DNA of 64,000 nucleotides from Actinomycetota bacterium (lineage in GTDB: Bacteria; Actinomycetota; Acidimicrobiia; Acidimicrobiales; JAJPHE01), in contig JAJPHE010000129.1 in NCBI GenBank assembly GCA_021325435.1, positions 19,007 to 83,006 on the forward strand. The letters run 5' to 3'. The notes beneath the pieces are model-generated. The model did not search any database. It was not told the DNA's origin and saw only the letters and a program-made list of their open reading frames with translations. The position numbers and the translations under genes are program-made. Shown piece after piece: positions 7,641 through 16,046 of the stretch; the first letter of the stretch is position 1; every line of letters begins with the position of its first letter.

Positions 7641-8305
7641 CGATCGGTGTCCTCATCGCCGACGACCAGGCCCTGCTGCGCGGAGGCTTCCGCGTCCTCA
7701 TCGAGTCGGCGCCTGACATGACGGTCGTCGGCGAGGCCGCCGACGGTGCCGAGGCCGCTCTCATGGCCCGCCAGCACCGGCCCGACGTCGTCCTCATGGA
7801 CATCCGCATGCCCGCCGTGGACGGCATCGAGGCGACCCGTCGCATCACCTCCGACCCCGCCACCGCAGCCGGCCGGGTGCTGATCCTTACCACCTTCGAC
7901 CACGACGAGTACGTCTACGGCGCGCTGCGGGCCGGAGCCAGCGGCTTCGTTCTCAAGGACAGCTCCCCCGAAGAGCTTCTGGCTGCCATCCGGGTGGTGG
8001 CCGCGGGGGAGGGGTTGCTGGCCCCGAGCGTCACCCGCCGTCTCATCGACGAGTTCAGCCGGCGCCCGCCACCGGCGCCGGTGTCTGAGCTGACTGGGTC
8101 TCTCTTGTCGCTAACCGACCGAGAGCGTGAGGTGCTGGTCGAAGTGGGCCGCGGCCTGTCGAACTCCGAGATCGCTGAGCGTCTCCACATGAGCCCGGCC
8201 ACCGCCAAGACCCACGTCAGTCGGCTTCTCACCAAGCTGGCCGCCCGCGACCGGGCGCAGCTGGTGGTGGTGGCTTACGAGTCCGGCCTGGTCAAGGGAC
8301 TTTGA
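7637..8305 (+). CDS. NarL/LuxR-family response regulator
   Basis: A 222-residue regulator: receiver domain (residues 1-120) with acidic pair DD near residue 10, phospho-acceptor Asp55 in VVLMDIRMP, Thr in ILTTFD and Lys in FVLKD; LuxR-type helix-turn-helix at the C-terminus (LTDREREVLVEVGRGLSNSE, then AKTHVSRLL). It is phosphorylated by the kinase encoded just upstream with a GTGA overlap, and should bind DNA as a dimer, perhaps at the divergent exporter promoter. Confidence 0.93.
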   Translation: MTIGVLIADDQALLRGGFRVLIESAPDMTVVGEAADGAEAALMARQHRPDVVLMDIRMPAVDGIEATRRITSDPATAAGRVLILTTFDHDEYVYGALRAGASGFVLKDSSPEELLAAIRVVAAGEGLLAPSVTRRLIDEFSRRPPPAPVSELTGSLLSLTDREREVLVEVGRGLSNSEIAERLHMSPATAKTHVSRLLTKLAARDRAQLVVVAYESGLVKGL

Positions 8306-8910
8306 GTCCCCTGGGATCGGAGACCGACGACTTCGGGCCCTGGGCCCCGCCCGCGACCGGTGAGCTGGCCCAGATCTTCTCGGGCTCGCCCTTCCGCTGG
8401 TGGGTGACGGGGGGTGTCGCCCTCGAGCTGCACGTCGGCCGCTCGTGGCGGGGCCATTCCGACCTCGACGTGGGCATCTGCCGCTCGCAGGCGCCGGCCC
8501 TGCACCGCTGGCTGAGCGGCCGCCGCCTGTTCGTGGCGGCCGGCGGCCGGGTGACGCCCTGGGACGGCCGGCCGCTGTCCGCCGAGGCGAACGAGAACAA
8601 CGTCTGGGTCAGGCAGACCCCTGATGGCCCGTGGATCTTCGACGTGGCGGTGGGGGATCGGGACGACGTCGAATGGATCTTCCGGCGCGATCCCGCCGTC
8701 AGGCGGCCCTGGGCCGAGGCGGTGCTCCGAAGTCCCGAGGGCGTGCCCTACCTCGCGCCCGAGATCCAGATCCTGTTCAAGTCCAAGGCGCCCCGCCCGA
8801 AGGACCACGTCGACGCCCGGACCGTCGTTCCGACCCTCGAGGGGCACCAGAAGGACTGGCTCAGGGCACGACTTCCTCCCGACCATCCATGGGTCGCGCT
8901 GTGCCGGTGA
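8302..8910 (+). CDS. nucleotidyltransferase, aminoglycoside adenylyltransferase-like
   Basis: This 202-residue protein has the minimal polymerase-beta nucleotidyltransferase signature: WWVTGGVALELHVGR (GG at 37-38) followed by GHSDLDVGI with metal-binding Asp54 and Asp56. The sequence resembles ANT(2'')-like and AbiEii-like enzymes that transfer a nucleoside monophosphate to small molecules or other acceptors. The TTG start overlaps the stop of the response regulator (TTGA), so it is translationally coupled to a two-component system that faces an exporter. A resistance or stress role is plausible but unproven. Confidence 0.75.
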   Translation: MSPLGSETDDFGPWAPPATGELAQIFSGSPFRWWVTGGVALELHVGRSWRGHSDLDVGICRSQAPALHRWLSGRRLFVAAGGRVTPWDGRPLSAEANENNVWVRQTPDGPWIFDVAVGDRDDVEWIFRRDPAVRRPWAEAVLRSPEGVPYLAPEIQILFKSKAPRPKDHVDARTVVPTLEGHQKDWLRARLPPDHPWVALCR

Positions 8911-8917
8911 GCTGGCG

Positions 8918-9686
8918 TCAGGCATTGGTCCAGGCCGATCCGGACGTGTAGCGACGCAGCCCGGCCGAGAAGGCCGCCCACCCGGCGAGGGCGAAGGCTG
9001 CCGCCGCCGCCAGCAGCCCGGCCGCCTCGGCTGGATGGAAAGCGACCAGCAGGTTGGACGGCACGGTGGCGACGAAGGCGGCGGGCACGGCCGTGTAGAG
9101 AAGCGCTTTGGCTGCGCCGCCGAAGACGTTGGCCGGGTAGGAGGACAGCAACAGGATGGCGTGGAGACCGAGGTCGCCCGCTTCGCTCTTGCCGGCGTAG
9201 AAGGCGGCCGAGCCCGTCAGCACCAGGAACCCGGTGAGGAGGAGGACGCTGGCGGCTACCGCCGACAGGTAGATGGCGACCTCCGCCGGGCTGCGGGCGC
9301 CGACGATGGAGAACAGGACGATCCCGAAGGCGAAGTACCCCCAGGTTGACGGTGTCGATCCTGCGCACCAGCAGGTGGCTGAGGGTCGGCACGGGGAGGG
9401 CCAGGATGGCGTCGAGGTCCCCCTCTGCCGCCAGTTGCCCGATGCGCCGGCTGTTGGACAGGAACCCGAGCACGAAGCCGGCGGACGTGGTGAGGATGGA
9501 GAACAGCAGCAGGATCCGGTGGGTGTTCCAGCCTCTCAGGTTGCCTATCCGGTGGAAGAAGATGAGCCAGAAGCCCACCCAGACCAGGTCGTTGAGGACC
9601 ATGGCGCCGACCTGAGACCAGAAGGCCGCCCGCTGGGCGACTGCGTCCCTCAACGCGGTCCGCAGGGTGGCGGACGTGGCCCTCAT
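8918..9686 (-). pseudogene. ABC-2 family permease, second subunit, interrupted by a frameshift
   Basis: Two pieces together make one permease. From ATG 9686 the frame gives RATSATLRTALRDAVAQ to VRRIDTVNLG (about 114 residues); the sequence then continues in another frame with YFAFGIVLFSIVGARSPAEV to the TGA at 8918. The change occurs at a C5 run (9338-9342); deleting one base would restore a protein of about 255 residues. The family is the ABC-2 type that occurs as two adjacent permeases plus one ATPase, as here. It overlaps the upstream permease by ATGA. Either the gene is broken or the run is a sequencing error. Confidence 0.8.
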
Positions 9687-10462
9687 CCGCCCACCACCTG
9701 GAGCCTTCTCTGGCCGGCCGCGAACATCCCGGCGGCGGCGGCGACGGTCACGATCAGCCAGACGACCTGGAGACCGATCAGGCCGAGGGCGAGGTGTCCC
9801 GAGGCGAGCCGGGCGGGGACGTAGGACATGGCCATGAAGGGCAGGGCCAGAGCGATGTGGTGCAGCCACGCCGGGAGCACCTCGAGGGGCAGGAGCATGC
9901 CCCCGAGAATGAAGACGAACTTCTGGTACAGGAACCACGTGGACCGGGCGTCGCGGGTCCAGAAGGCGGCGGCCGCCACCGCGTGCTGCATGGCCAGGTT
10001 GCAGCAGACCGCCAGGGCCAGTGAGGGAAGGGCCACTAGAACCCCGGTCCACGACGGCGGCCGGCCGACCACGACGAGGGCGAGGACGGCGCCGATTCCG
10101 GCCAGCGGAAGCACCCGGGCCACGGCCTGGCCGCTCTCGGTGGCCAGCCGTACGAGGACCAAGGGGGTGGGGCGCAACAACTCGACGGCGACCGACCCGT
10201 CGGCGATGTCCTGGCCGATGTACTCGATCATCCGGACGTTGAGCGCCACCGTGGCCGCTTCTGAGAAGGCGATGTACCAGGTGAGGGCGGCGGCGCTGTA
10301 GCCGGCGACCTGACCGTGGTGGACGCCCGCCGCCGCCCGCCAGAGGGCGGACACGACACTGACCACGATGAAGTAGAAGCCCGACGAGACGGCCAGGGCG
10401 GAGGGGCTGGCCACGACCCGCCTCGCCGCCATCGTGGCCGCCACGGCCCACGGCTGCCTCAT
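9683..10462 (-). CDS. ABC-2 family permease, first subunit
   Basis: This 259-residue protein has about six membrane helices, with the pattern of large ABC-2 subunits (SGFYFIVVSVVSALWRA, YSAAALTWYIAFSE, EYIGQDIADGSVAVELLRP). It forms a heteromeric channel with the downstream permease and is driven by the ATPase encoded upstream; all three genes overlap by 4 nt and form one minus-strand operon. The substrate is unknown. If the downstream subunit is truly broken, this exporter is probably inactive. Confidence 0.87.
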   Translation of the reverse strand: MRQPWAVAATMAARRVVASPSALAVSSGFYFIVVSVVSALWRAAAGVHHGQVAGYSAAALTWYIAFSEAATVALNVRMIEYIGQDIADGSVAVELLRPTPLVLVRLATESGQAVARVLPLAGIGAVLALVVVGRPPSWTGVLVALPSLALAVCCNLAMQHAVAAAAFWTRDARSTWFLYQKFVFILGGMLLPLEVLPAWLHHIALALPFMAMSYVPARLASGHLALGLIGLQVVWLIVTVAAAAGMFAAGQRRLQVVGG

Positions 10463-11412
10463 GGGCGGGCGGCCTGCTCGTAGATGTTGGCGATCACCTG
10501 CTCCAGAGGTGGGTCGACGATCGACAGGTCTCCGATGTCGGCCCGCTCGAGGAGCACGTCGACCACCTTGCGGACCGGGGTGATGGTGGTGTCCACCGCC
10601 AGGCGCAGGCTGGTGGCGTCGGCTGTCACGACTGTCACCCCGGCCATCTCGAGATTGTCGGGGGGGCGGTCGAAGGTGACTTCGACCAGCTTGGTGGCCA
10701 GGAGGCTCCGGCGCATGGAGGCCACGGTGTTGTCGTAGATCACCTGCCCGTGATTGATCACGATGACCCGCTGGGCGACGTGCTCGATGTCGGCCACGTC
10801 ATGGGACGTGAGGAAGACGGTCGTCCCCTTCTCCTCGTTCAGGCGGACGAGGAGCTGGCGGAACCGTTGCTTGGCGAGCAGGTCCAGCCCGATGGTGGGC
10901 TCGTCCAGGAAGACGATCTGCGGGTCGTGCAGGAGGCAGGCAGCCAGCTCGCAACGCATTCTCTGGCCCAACGACAGGCTGCGCACGGGCATGTCGAACA
11001 GGTCGCTGGCGTCGAGGAGACCGCCCAGCTCGGCGAGGCGCCTCTCTTCTGCGCCCTCGTCCAGCCGGTAGATGGCCGCCAGCATCCGGTACGACTGGCG
11101 GGGGGTGAGCTCGAACCACAGCTGTGACCGCTGCCCGAACAGCGTGCCGATCCGTCTGGTCAGCGCCCGGCGCTGCGTCCAGGGCACGTGTCCCAGCACC
11201 TCGGCCCGGCCGGTCGTGGGGTGAAGGATGCCGGTGAGCATCTTGATCGAGGTCGACTTCCCTGCTCCGTTGGGGCCGATGTAGGCGACGCGCTCCCCGG
11301 CCCCGACGGACAGACTCAGCCCGGAGACCGCCTCCACCCCTGTCGAGCGGCGGCCGCGGAAAGTCTTGGTCAGTCCGTCAGCCCAGATGACCGCCTCGGC
11401 ATGGGTGACCAC
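10459..11412 (-). CDS. ABC transporter ATP-binding protein
   Basis: A 317-residue ATPase with Walker A GPNGAGKS (about residue 48), signature RSLSLGQRMR, Walker B IVFLDEPTIGLD and switch VFLTSHDVADIEHV. The C-terminal region after the nucleotide-binding domain (VEVTFDRPPDNLEM) is the extension seen in ATPases paired with double ABC-2 permeases. It is the first gene of the three-gene exporter operon. The GTG start has no obvious ribosome-binding site. Confidence 0.92.
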   Translation of the reverse strand: MVTHAEAVIWADGLTKTFRGRRSTGVEAVSGLSLSVGAGERVAYIGPNGAGKSTSIKMLTGILHPTTGRAEVLGHVPWTQRRALTRRIGTLFGQRSQLWFELTPRQSYRMLAAIYRLDEGAEERRLAELGGLLDASDLFDMPVRSLSLGQRMRCELAACLLHDPQIVFLDEPTIGLDLLAKQRFRQLLVRLNEEKGTTVFLTSHDVADIEHVAQRVIVINHGQVIYDNTVASMRRSLLATKLVEVTFDRPPDNLEMAGVTVVTADATSLRLAVDTTITPVRKVVDVLLERADIGDLSIVDPPLEQVIANIYEQAARP

Positions 11413-11569
11413 CCGGAAATCGTGACCGCGCCGAGCCGAGCCCGCCGGGAATTGCGGGCCGGCCGGGTTGGTCGATCAGAGAGGAGGCCCCAGGTCACCC
11501 AGGCCTGAACGGCGGGCCAAAAGACTTCGCCGGTCGAACGGCAACGTGACGTTGGTCACCGTGTGGCCC

Positions 11570-12112
11570 TCACCGGTCAGCGGTTCGGTGGGCGCCCACC
11601 ATGAACACCGCGATCACGGCCGGGTCACCGCCGGGGTTCTTCCAGCGGTGGCGGGTGCCGTTCTGGACGACCGTATCGCCGGGGTTCATCGTCTTCTCCG
11701 CCCCGTCGTCGAGCTCCAAGGTCACTCGGCCGGACAGGACCACCTCGAAGTCGATGGTGTCGGTCGTGTGCATGCCGGGATTATCGGGCTCCATGTGGGC
11801 CACCAGCCCGGGGAGGGTCCGGTCGAGCTGTGCGAGAGCAGCCGGCACGTCGACATCAGCGGGCATCTCCACCCGGTCACCAGGAGGCAGGGAAAAGAAC
11901 CCGAACCGGTAGCCGCCGACGGCAGGAAAGTAGGTGGGTTGATCCGGCGGGGTGCCGGGGCCGGGAAAGGTCGGGGCTTGATCTCCGCCCCACAGACGGT
12001 GGAACTCGGCGCCGGGGATGAGCGGGTTGGTAATCGGTTCAACGTCCTCGTCGGCTACGAACACCGACTTGCCTTCCGGAGTGTGCCCCGTCACGACCCT
12101 GCGGATCTTCAT
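11570..12112 (-). CDS. cupin domain protein
   Basis: A 180-residue single-cupin protein. The conserved barrel is in the C-terminal 75 residues: motif 1 around HTTDTIDFEVVLSGRVTLEL, motif 2 around NPGDTVVQNGTRHRWKN. These carry His and Asp/Glu residues able to bind a metal. The first 100 residues show no domain I recognise. Cupins of this shape include dioxygenases, isomerases and ligand sensors, so function is open. The ATG has AAAGGAG 6 nt upstream, one of the clearer ribosome-binding sites here. It follows the sulP gene in the same direction after 49 nt. Confidence 0.8.
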   Translation of the reverse strand: MKIRRVVTGHTPEGKSVFVADEDVEPITNPLIPGAEFHRLWGGDQAPTFPGPGTPPDQPTYFPAVGGYRFGFFSLPPGDRVEMPADVDVPAALAQLDRTLPGLVAHMEPDNPGMHTTDTIDFEVVLSGRVTLELDDGAEKTMNPGDTVVQNGTRHRWKNPGGDPAVIAVFMVGAHRTADR

Positions 12113-12161
12113 CGTCGCTCCTTTCGCCTGAACGTCTGCCTACCTGGCTTCCGGGGCGGAA

Positions 12162-13865
12162 TCATCGATCACCACCCGGTTGCCGGGGAGGCGGTGACCG
12201 CCCTTCGAGGCTCCGGACCGCCTCCTCGACGCTGCGGTACAGGTTCTCCGGGCCGATGTCGGCCAGCAGCCCGCTGTGTTTGAGGTCGTGGTGCACCAGG
12301 TGTGAGGCCCGGGCGATGGCGGTGGATACACCCCGGCTCTTCAGGTCGGCCGCCAGCTGTCCAAGGGCTCGGGCGCCCGTGTAGTCGATGTCGGAGATCC
12401 CGTCGGCGTCGAGGACTAAGGAATGCACGCCGGCCCGGCTGTCGGCCACCAGCTCGGAGATCCGCAACCGGACGTAGTCGGCGTTGGCGTACCAGAGCGG
12501 GGCGTAGATCATGTAGACGAGCACGCCGGGCACCTGCTCGGTCGCCAGCCCGACGTCGGGGGGGATCCAGTGGTCCGTTCCCGGCTCCCGGCCGAGGACG
12601 GCGTCGCGGGGCCGGGCCGCCCGCCTGGTCCGGTCGGCCAGTGAGAGCAGGATGGCGATGGCCACTCCCTGCTCGATACCGATGAGCACGACCGCCAGCA
12701 GGGTGAGCACGGCCAGGCCGAACTCGATGCGGTCGAAGCGCAGGATGGCCGCCAGCTCACGCAGGCGGAACAGGCGGGTGGCGACGTAGACGAGGATTCC
12801 GGCCAGGGCGCTCTGGGGCAGGTTGCGGAGGAGGCCGGGGCCAAGGGTCGCCAGGACGAGGACGACACCTGCCGCCCACAGGCCGGCCAGCTGGCTGCGG
12901 CCGCCGGCGTTGGTGAGGACCTGGGTGCGCGGAGGACTCGAGTTGACGGCGAAGGAGCCGCCCAGGCCCGATACCACGCTTCCGATGCCGACGCCCACGA
13001 GATCCTGGTTGAACTCGCCGCTGGCGGGGGCGCCTCCGGCGGAGCCGCGGACAGTCGCCGCCGTCTGGGCCAGGCACAAGAAGCCGGCGGTGAGCGCGGG
13101 GCCCATGAGGCGCAGGGCGTCGTGCCAGGTGCCACCGGGCCAGCGCAGCGGGGGCATGCCCCCGCTGATGCTGCCCACCACCCGTACCCCGTGGGTGGCC
13201 AAGCCGGCCCCGCCGACCAGGGCAATAGCGGCGATCACCGCCGCCAGGGCGGCTGGGGCCCGACGGTCCAACCGCTCTCCCCCGAGGGTGACGGCGAGCA
13301 CGCCCAGGCCGATGCCGAGCGACCAGGTGTTGGTCCGGTCCAGGTGAGCAGCGACCGAATGTAGGCGGCCGATCGTCGAGCCGCCCCCGCTGGCGACGCC
13401 TAGGAGCCCCGGCAGCTGCTTGACCACGATCTCCACCGCGATACCGGCCAGGACACCGGTGATGACCGGTGCGGAGAGAAACTCAGCGATCCAGCCGAAC
13501 CGGACGAGGCCGGCCAGCGCCACTATGGCCCCCACCATCAAGGCCAGGAGTGAGATGAGGTGGCTGTAACGAACGGAGCCCACTGCGGCGACAGCGGCCA
13601 CGCCGGTTCCCAGGACCGGGGCGATGGTCGAATCGGCTCCGACCGACAGTCGGGGATTGCGTCCGATCAGGGCGTAGACGACAGACGCGGCGACGAACGC
13701 GTACAGCCCGGTGATGGCGGGCATGTTGGCCAGATGGGCGGTCGCCATCTGCTCCGGCACGGCAATGGCCACGAGCGTGAGCCCGGCGGCGATGTCCGGA
13801 CCGATCCAGGCGCGCTCATAGCCGGCCATGGACGGAGCAAGGAAGCGCCGAGCCACCACTGTCAC
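12162..13865 (-). CDS. SulP family anion permease with STAS domain
   Basis: This SLC26/SulP transporter of about 567 residues opens with GPDIAAGLTLVAIAVPEQMA, the family's first-helix signature, has ten or more membrane segments including a core with NQDLVGVGIGSVVSGLGGSF, and ends in a STAS domain (SLVLDADGISDIDYTGARAL) that regulates transport. It probably exchanges or imports sulfate, bicarbonate or another anion. The frame is open farther upstream but would overlap the zinc-finger gene; GTG at 13865 (VTVVARRF) is chosen, with ATG 13829 as an alternative. Confidence 0.87.
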   Translation of the reverse strand: MTVVARRFLAPSMAGYERAWIGPDIAAGLTLVAIAVPEQMATAHLANMPAITGLYAFVAASVVYALIGRNPRLSVGADSTIAPVLGTGVAAVAAVGSVRYSHLISLLALMVGAIVALAGLVRFGWIAEFLSAPVITGVLAGIAVEIVVKQLPGLLGVASGGGSTIGRLHSVAAHLDRTNTWSLGIGLGVLAVTLGGERLDRRAPAALAAVIAAIALVGGAGLATHGVRVVGSISGGMPPLRWPGGTWHDALRLMGPALTAGFLCLAQTAATVRGSAGGAPASGEFNQDLVGVGIGSVVSGLGGSFAVNSSPPRTQVLTNAGGRSQLAGLWAAGVVLVLATLGPGLLRNLPQSALAGILVYVATRLFRLRELAAILRFDRIEFGLAVLTLLAVVLIGIEQGVAIAILLSLADRTRRAARPRDAVLGREPGTDHWIPPDVGLATEQVPGVLVYMIYAPLWYANADYVRLRISELVADSRAGVHSLVLDADGISDIDYTGARALGQLAADLKSRGVSTAIARASHLVHHDLKHSGLLADIGPENLYRSVEEAVRSLEGRSPPPRQPGGDR

Positions 13866-13930
13866 CGCCCGGTCATGCGTCCGAGGCGAACAGGGACGGC
13901 TGCCAGGCGTGAAGGACTCCCACGGGGTGC

Positions 13931-14224
13931 CTAGGAGCGGGAGGGTGCTGGTGGGGCGCCCTCGACTTCGAAGAACAGCTCGTCCGGGTAGCACCACCAC
14001 CAGTCCTCCCCGGGCTCGAAGGAGCGGATCAGCGGATGGTCGGTCTGGTGGTAGTGGCCGGTGGCGTGCCGACCCGGCGAATTGTCGCAGCACCCGACGT
14101 GGCCGCAGCTCTGGCACACGCGCAGGTGAACCCAACGGCCCCCGGTCTTCAGGCACTCGTGGCAGCCGTCGTCGCTCGGAGGGGCCTCGACGACCGTGCC
14201 CAGGTGGCTACAGGCCGTTGCCAC
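13931..14224 (-). CDS. UBP-type zinc finger protein
   Basis: A 97-residue protein consisting of one UBP (ZnF-UBP) zinc finger: CSHL, CHEC, CQSCGHVGCCDNS, and a His-rich stretch RHATGHYHQTDHP supply the Cys/His ligands, followed by EDWWWCYPDELFFEV. In eukaryotes this finger binds the free C-terminus of ubiquitin. Bacterial stand-alone copies are widespread in actinobacteria, with unknown ligand. It sits between the SulP permease and the DUF5996 gene, all on the minus strand. Confidence 0.85.
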   Translation of the reverse strand: MATACSHLGTVVEAPPSDDGCHECLKTGGRWVHLRVCQSCGHVGCCDNSPGRHATGHYHQTDHPLIRSFEPGEDWWWCYPDELFFEVEGAPPAPSRS

Positions 14225-14239
14225 TGGTGCTCGGCCTCC

Positions 14240-15160
14240 TCACGTGACGGCGGGGGGCACGCCCTGGGCGCTGGCGGCAAGGGACGGGTCCCAGTCACAG
14301 GCGGTGCAGGCGTGGGCCACCACCGACCGGCCGAACTCGACGGCGGCGTCAAAGGGGTCGTCGTTCGAGACGACGTCGTCCCAGTCCAGGACGAACTCCC
14401 CGAGGTCGGCGTTCCAGCCCCCCGCCTCCGGCGAGACCCTGCCCTCGGAAAACGACGGGGGTGCGGGCACGGCGAAGGCGTAGAACGCCGCCCGCGGGTA
14501 GCGGGGGTCCCCCGGCCACCAGCCCACCTCGATCTGCTGGGCGCTCGCCGAGTTGCGGGCGATGAAGTCCGACGAGGGAGGGTCGGCCGGAAGCCCCGAG
14601 TACAGGCTGACCGACAGGTCGAAGCTTCCCCACCAGGCGTTCACCGGGCTGGACCGGCCCCGGTACGGTGCCCGCAACTTGGCCAGCACCAGGGCCGCCC
14701 GGGTGGCGGCGGCCAGGTAGGTGGACACGGCGGCGGGGTCGTAGTTCCGGTGCTCATCGTCCTCGTCCAGCGGCACCGTCCAGCCCACCTCCTGAGGTTG
14801 GGGGTTGATCTCCACCGCCCCAGCGAGGCTCTGGACGGCTTCCATGACCTGGCGGGTCACCTCTCCGACCGGGCGGTCGGGCCCGAAGGGAACCCGGTGA
14901 CTCCGCCCGTCGCCGTGCTCCACCACCGCTTCGTGCCGCTGCAGGTCCATGATCGCCACAAAGGCCCCGGATCCGTCCGGGGCGGGAAGGGGCAGGGTCT
15001 CCCAGCCGCGTGCCGTCAGGCGGAGGGCGGCGTGCTGCAGCTGAGGCTCGGGCGGCGCCAGCGCCACCGCCAGCTTGCCCAGTACCTGGGTGTGGGCGTG
15101 GATGGTGTCACAGGTGTCGCTCCACTCCTCGTACGGCAGCGGCGGCCAGCGATGTCCCAT
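14240..15160 (-). CDS. DUF5996 family protein
   Basis: A 306-residue soluble protein whose start (PYEEWSDTCDTIHAHTQVLG) and internal pattern (TARGWETLPLP, VNAWWGSFDLSVSLYSG, GWWPGDPRYPRAAFYAFAVP) match the family I know as DUF5996. No catalytic function is established for it. ATG at 15160 is chosen because the family signature begins here; the frame is open upstream without conserved sequence. It lies 15 nt upstream of the zinc-finger gene in the same direction and is divergent from the hydrolase at 15236. Confidence 0.75.
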   Translation of the reverse strand: MGHRWPPLPYEEWSDTCDTIHAHTQVLGKLAVALAPPEPQLQHAALRLTARGWETLPLPAPDGSGAFVAIMDLQRHEAVVEHGDGRSHRVPFGPDRPVGEVTRQVMEAVQSLAGAVEINPQPQEVGWTVPLDEDDEHRNYDPAAVSTYLAAATRAALVLAKLRAPYRGRSSPVNAWWGSFDLSVSLYSGLPADPPSSDFIARNSASAQQIEVGWWPGDPRYPRAAFYAFAVPAPPSFSEGRVSPEAGGWNADLGEFVLDWDDVVSNDDPFDAAVEFGRSVVAHACTACDWDPSLAASAQGVPPAVT

Positions 15161-15235
15161 GTTCCCTTCCGAGGGCGCTGCCCTAGGGTGCCATGTCGAG
15201 AAGTCCTCGGCCACGCAGGCGTTCGGGAGGCACCG

Positions 15236-16033
15236 ATGGGTTTCGTCGAGCTCAACGGCATCGATGTCCACTACATCGAGCGGGGCCAGGGTCAGCCCAT
15301 CGTCTTCCTCCACGGCTTCGGGTCCTGCGCCGAGGCCTGGTATCAGCAGTTGGACGCGTTCGCAGACCGGTATCGGTGTATCGCCTACGACAGCGTGAAC
15401 CACGGGCATTCCGGCAACTCACCAGCGGACCAGCGCGAGCCCGACCGGGTCGACGAGCTCGACGCCTTCCTCGGCGCCCTGGGTATCGACGCGCCGATCG
15501 TGGCCGGCAACTCCATGGGGGCCCTGACCCTGCTGCGCTGGGCGGTCCGCCATCCCGCTCGGGCCCGGGCGCTCGTGCCGTCGGGCATGGGGGTGCTGGT
15601 GGGGGACGGGGGAATGCCCGAAGCGACCCGGCGGTCGCTGTTCGATCCGGTCGACCACGAGGTGCTGTTCCTTCCCAGCGGAGGGGGCTTCACCGAGGCC
15701 TTCCCCCAGGAGGACCCGCTCCGCTACGGCCGTTACATGCGGCTGCGCTCCACCGCCACCCGCATCGAGGCCTCCCGTCACCCCCGGCGGGCCACCGCGG
15801 TCAATCCCCGCCGCGAGGAGCTGGCCGAGCGGGTCGGAGCCGTTCGCTCTCCCATGCAGATCATCGTGGGGGAGAGGGACTGGTTGGCCGACGCCGCCCG
15901 CCAGCTCCACCAGCTGGTGGCCCACTCGCGCCTTGAGGTGATCGCCGGCGCCCCGCACAACGTGTACTTCGAGACGGCGGAGTCCTACAACAAGGTGGTG
16001 GACGGGTTCCTCGCCGAGGTCGTCTCCGCCTGA
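15236..16033 (+). CDS. alpha/beta hydrolase
   Basis: A 265-residue alpha/beta hydrolase with a complete triad: oxyanion motif FLHGFGSCAEAW, nucleophile Ser in VAGNSMGALT, Asp in VGERDWLADA, and His in GAPHNVYFE. It resembles C-C bond hydrolases, haloperoxidase-like enzymes and lactonases; the substrate cannot be assigned. The ATG at 15236 is supported by GGGAGG 5 nt upstream. It is a single-gene unit, convergent with aceE. Confidence 0.87.
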   Translation: MGFVELNGIDVHYIERGQGQPIVFLHGFGSCAEAWYQQLDAFADRYRCIAYDSVNHGHSGNSPADQREPDRVDELDAFLGALGIDAPIVAGNSMGALTLLRWAVRHPARARALVPSGMGVLVGDGGMPEATRRSLFDPVDHEVLFLPSGGGFTEAFPQEDPLRYGRYMRLRSTATRIEASRHPRRATAVNPRREELAERVGAVRSPMQIIVGERDWLADAARQLHQLVAHSRLEVIAGAPHNVYFETAESYNKVVDGFLAEVVSA

Positions 16034-16046
16034 GGGCGGTGGTTGC

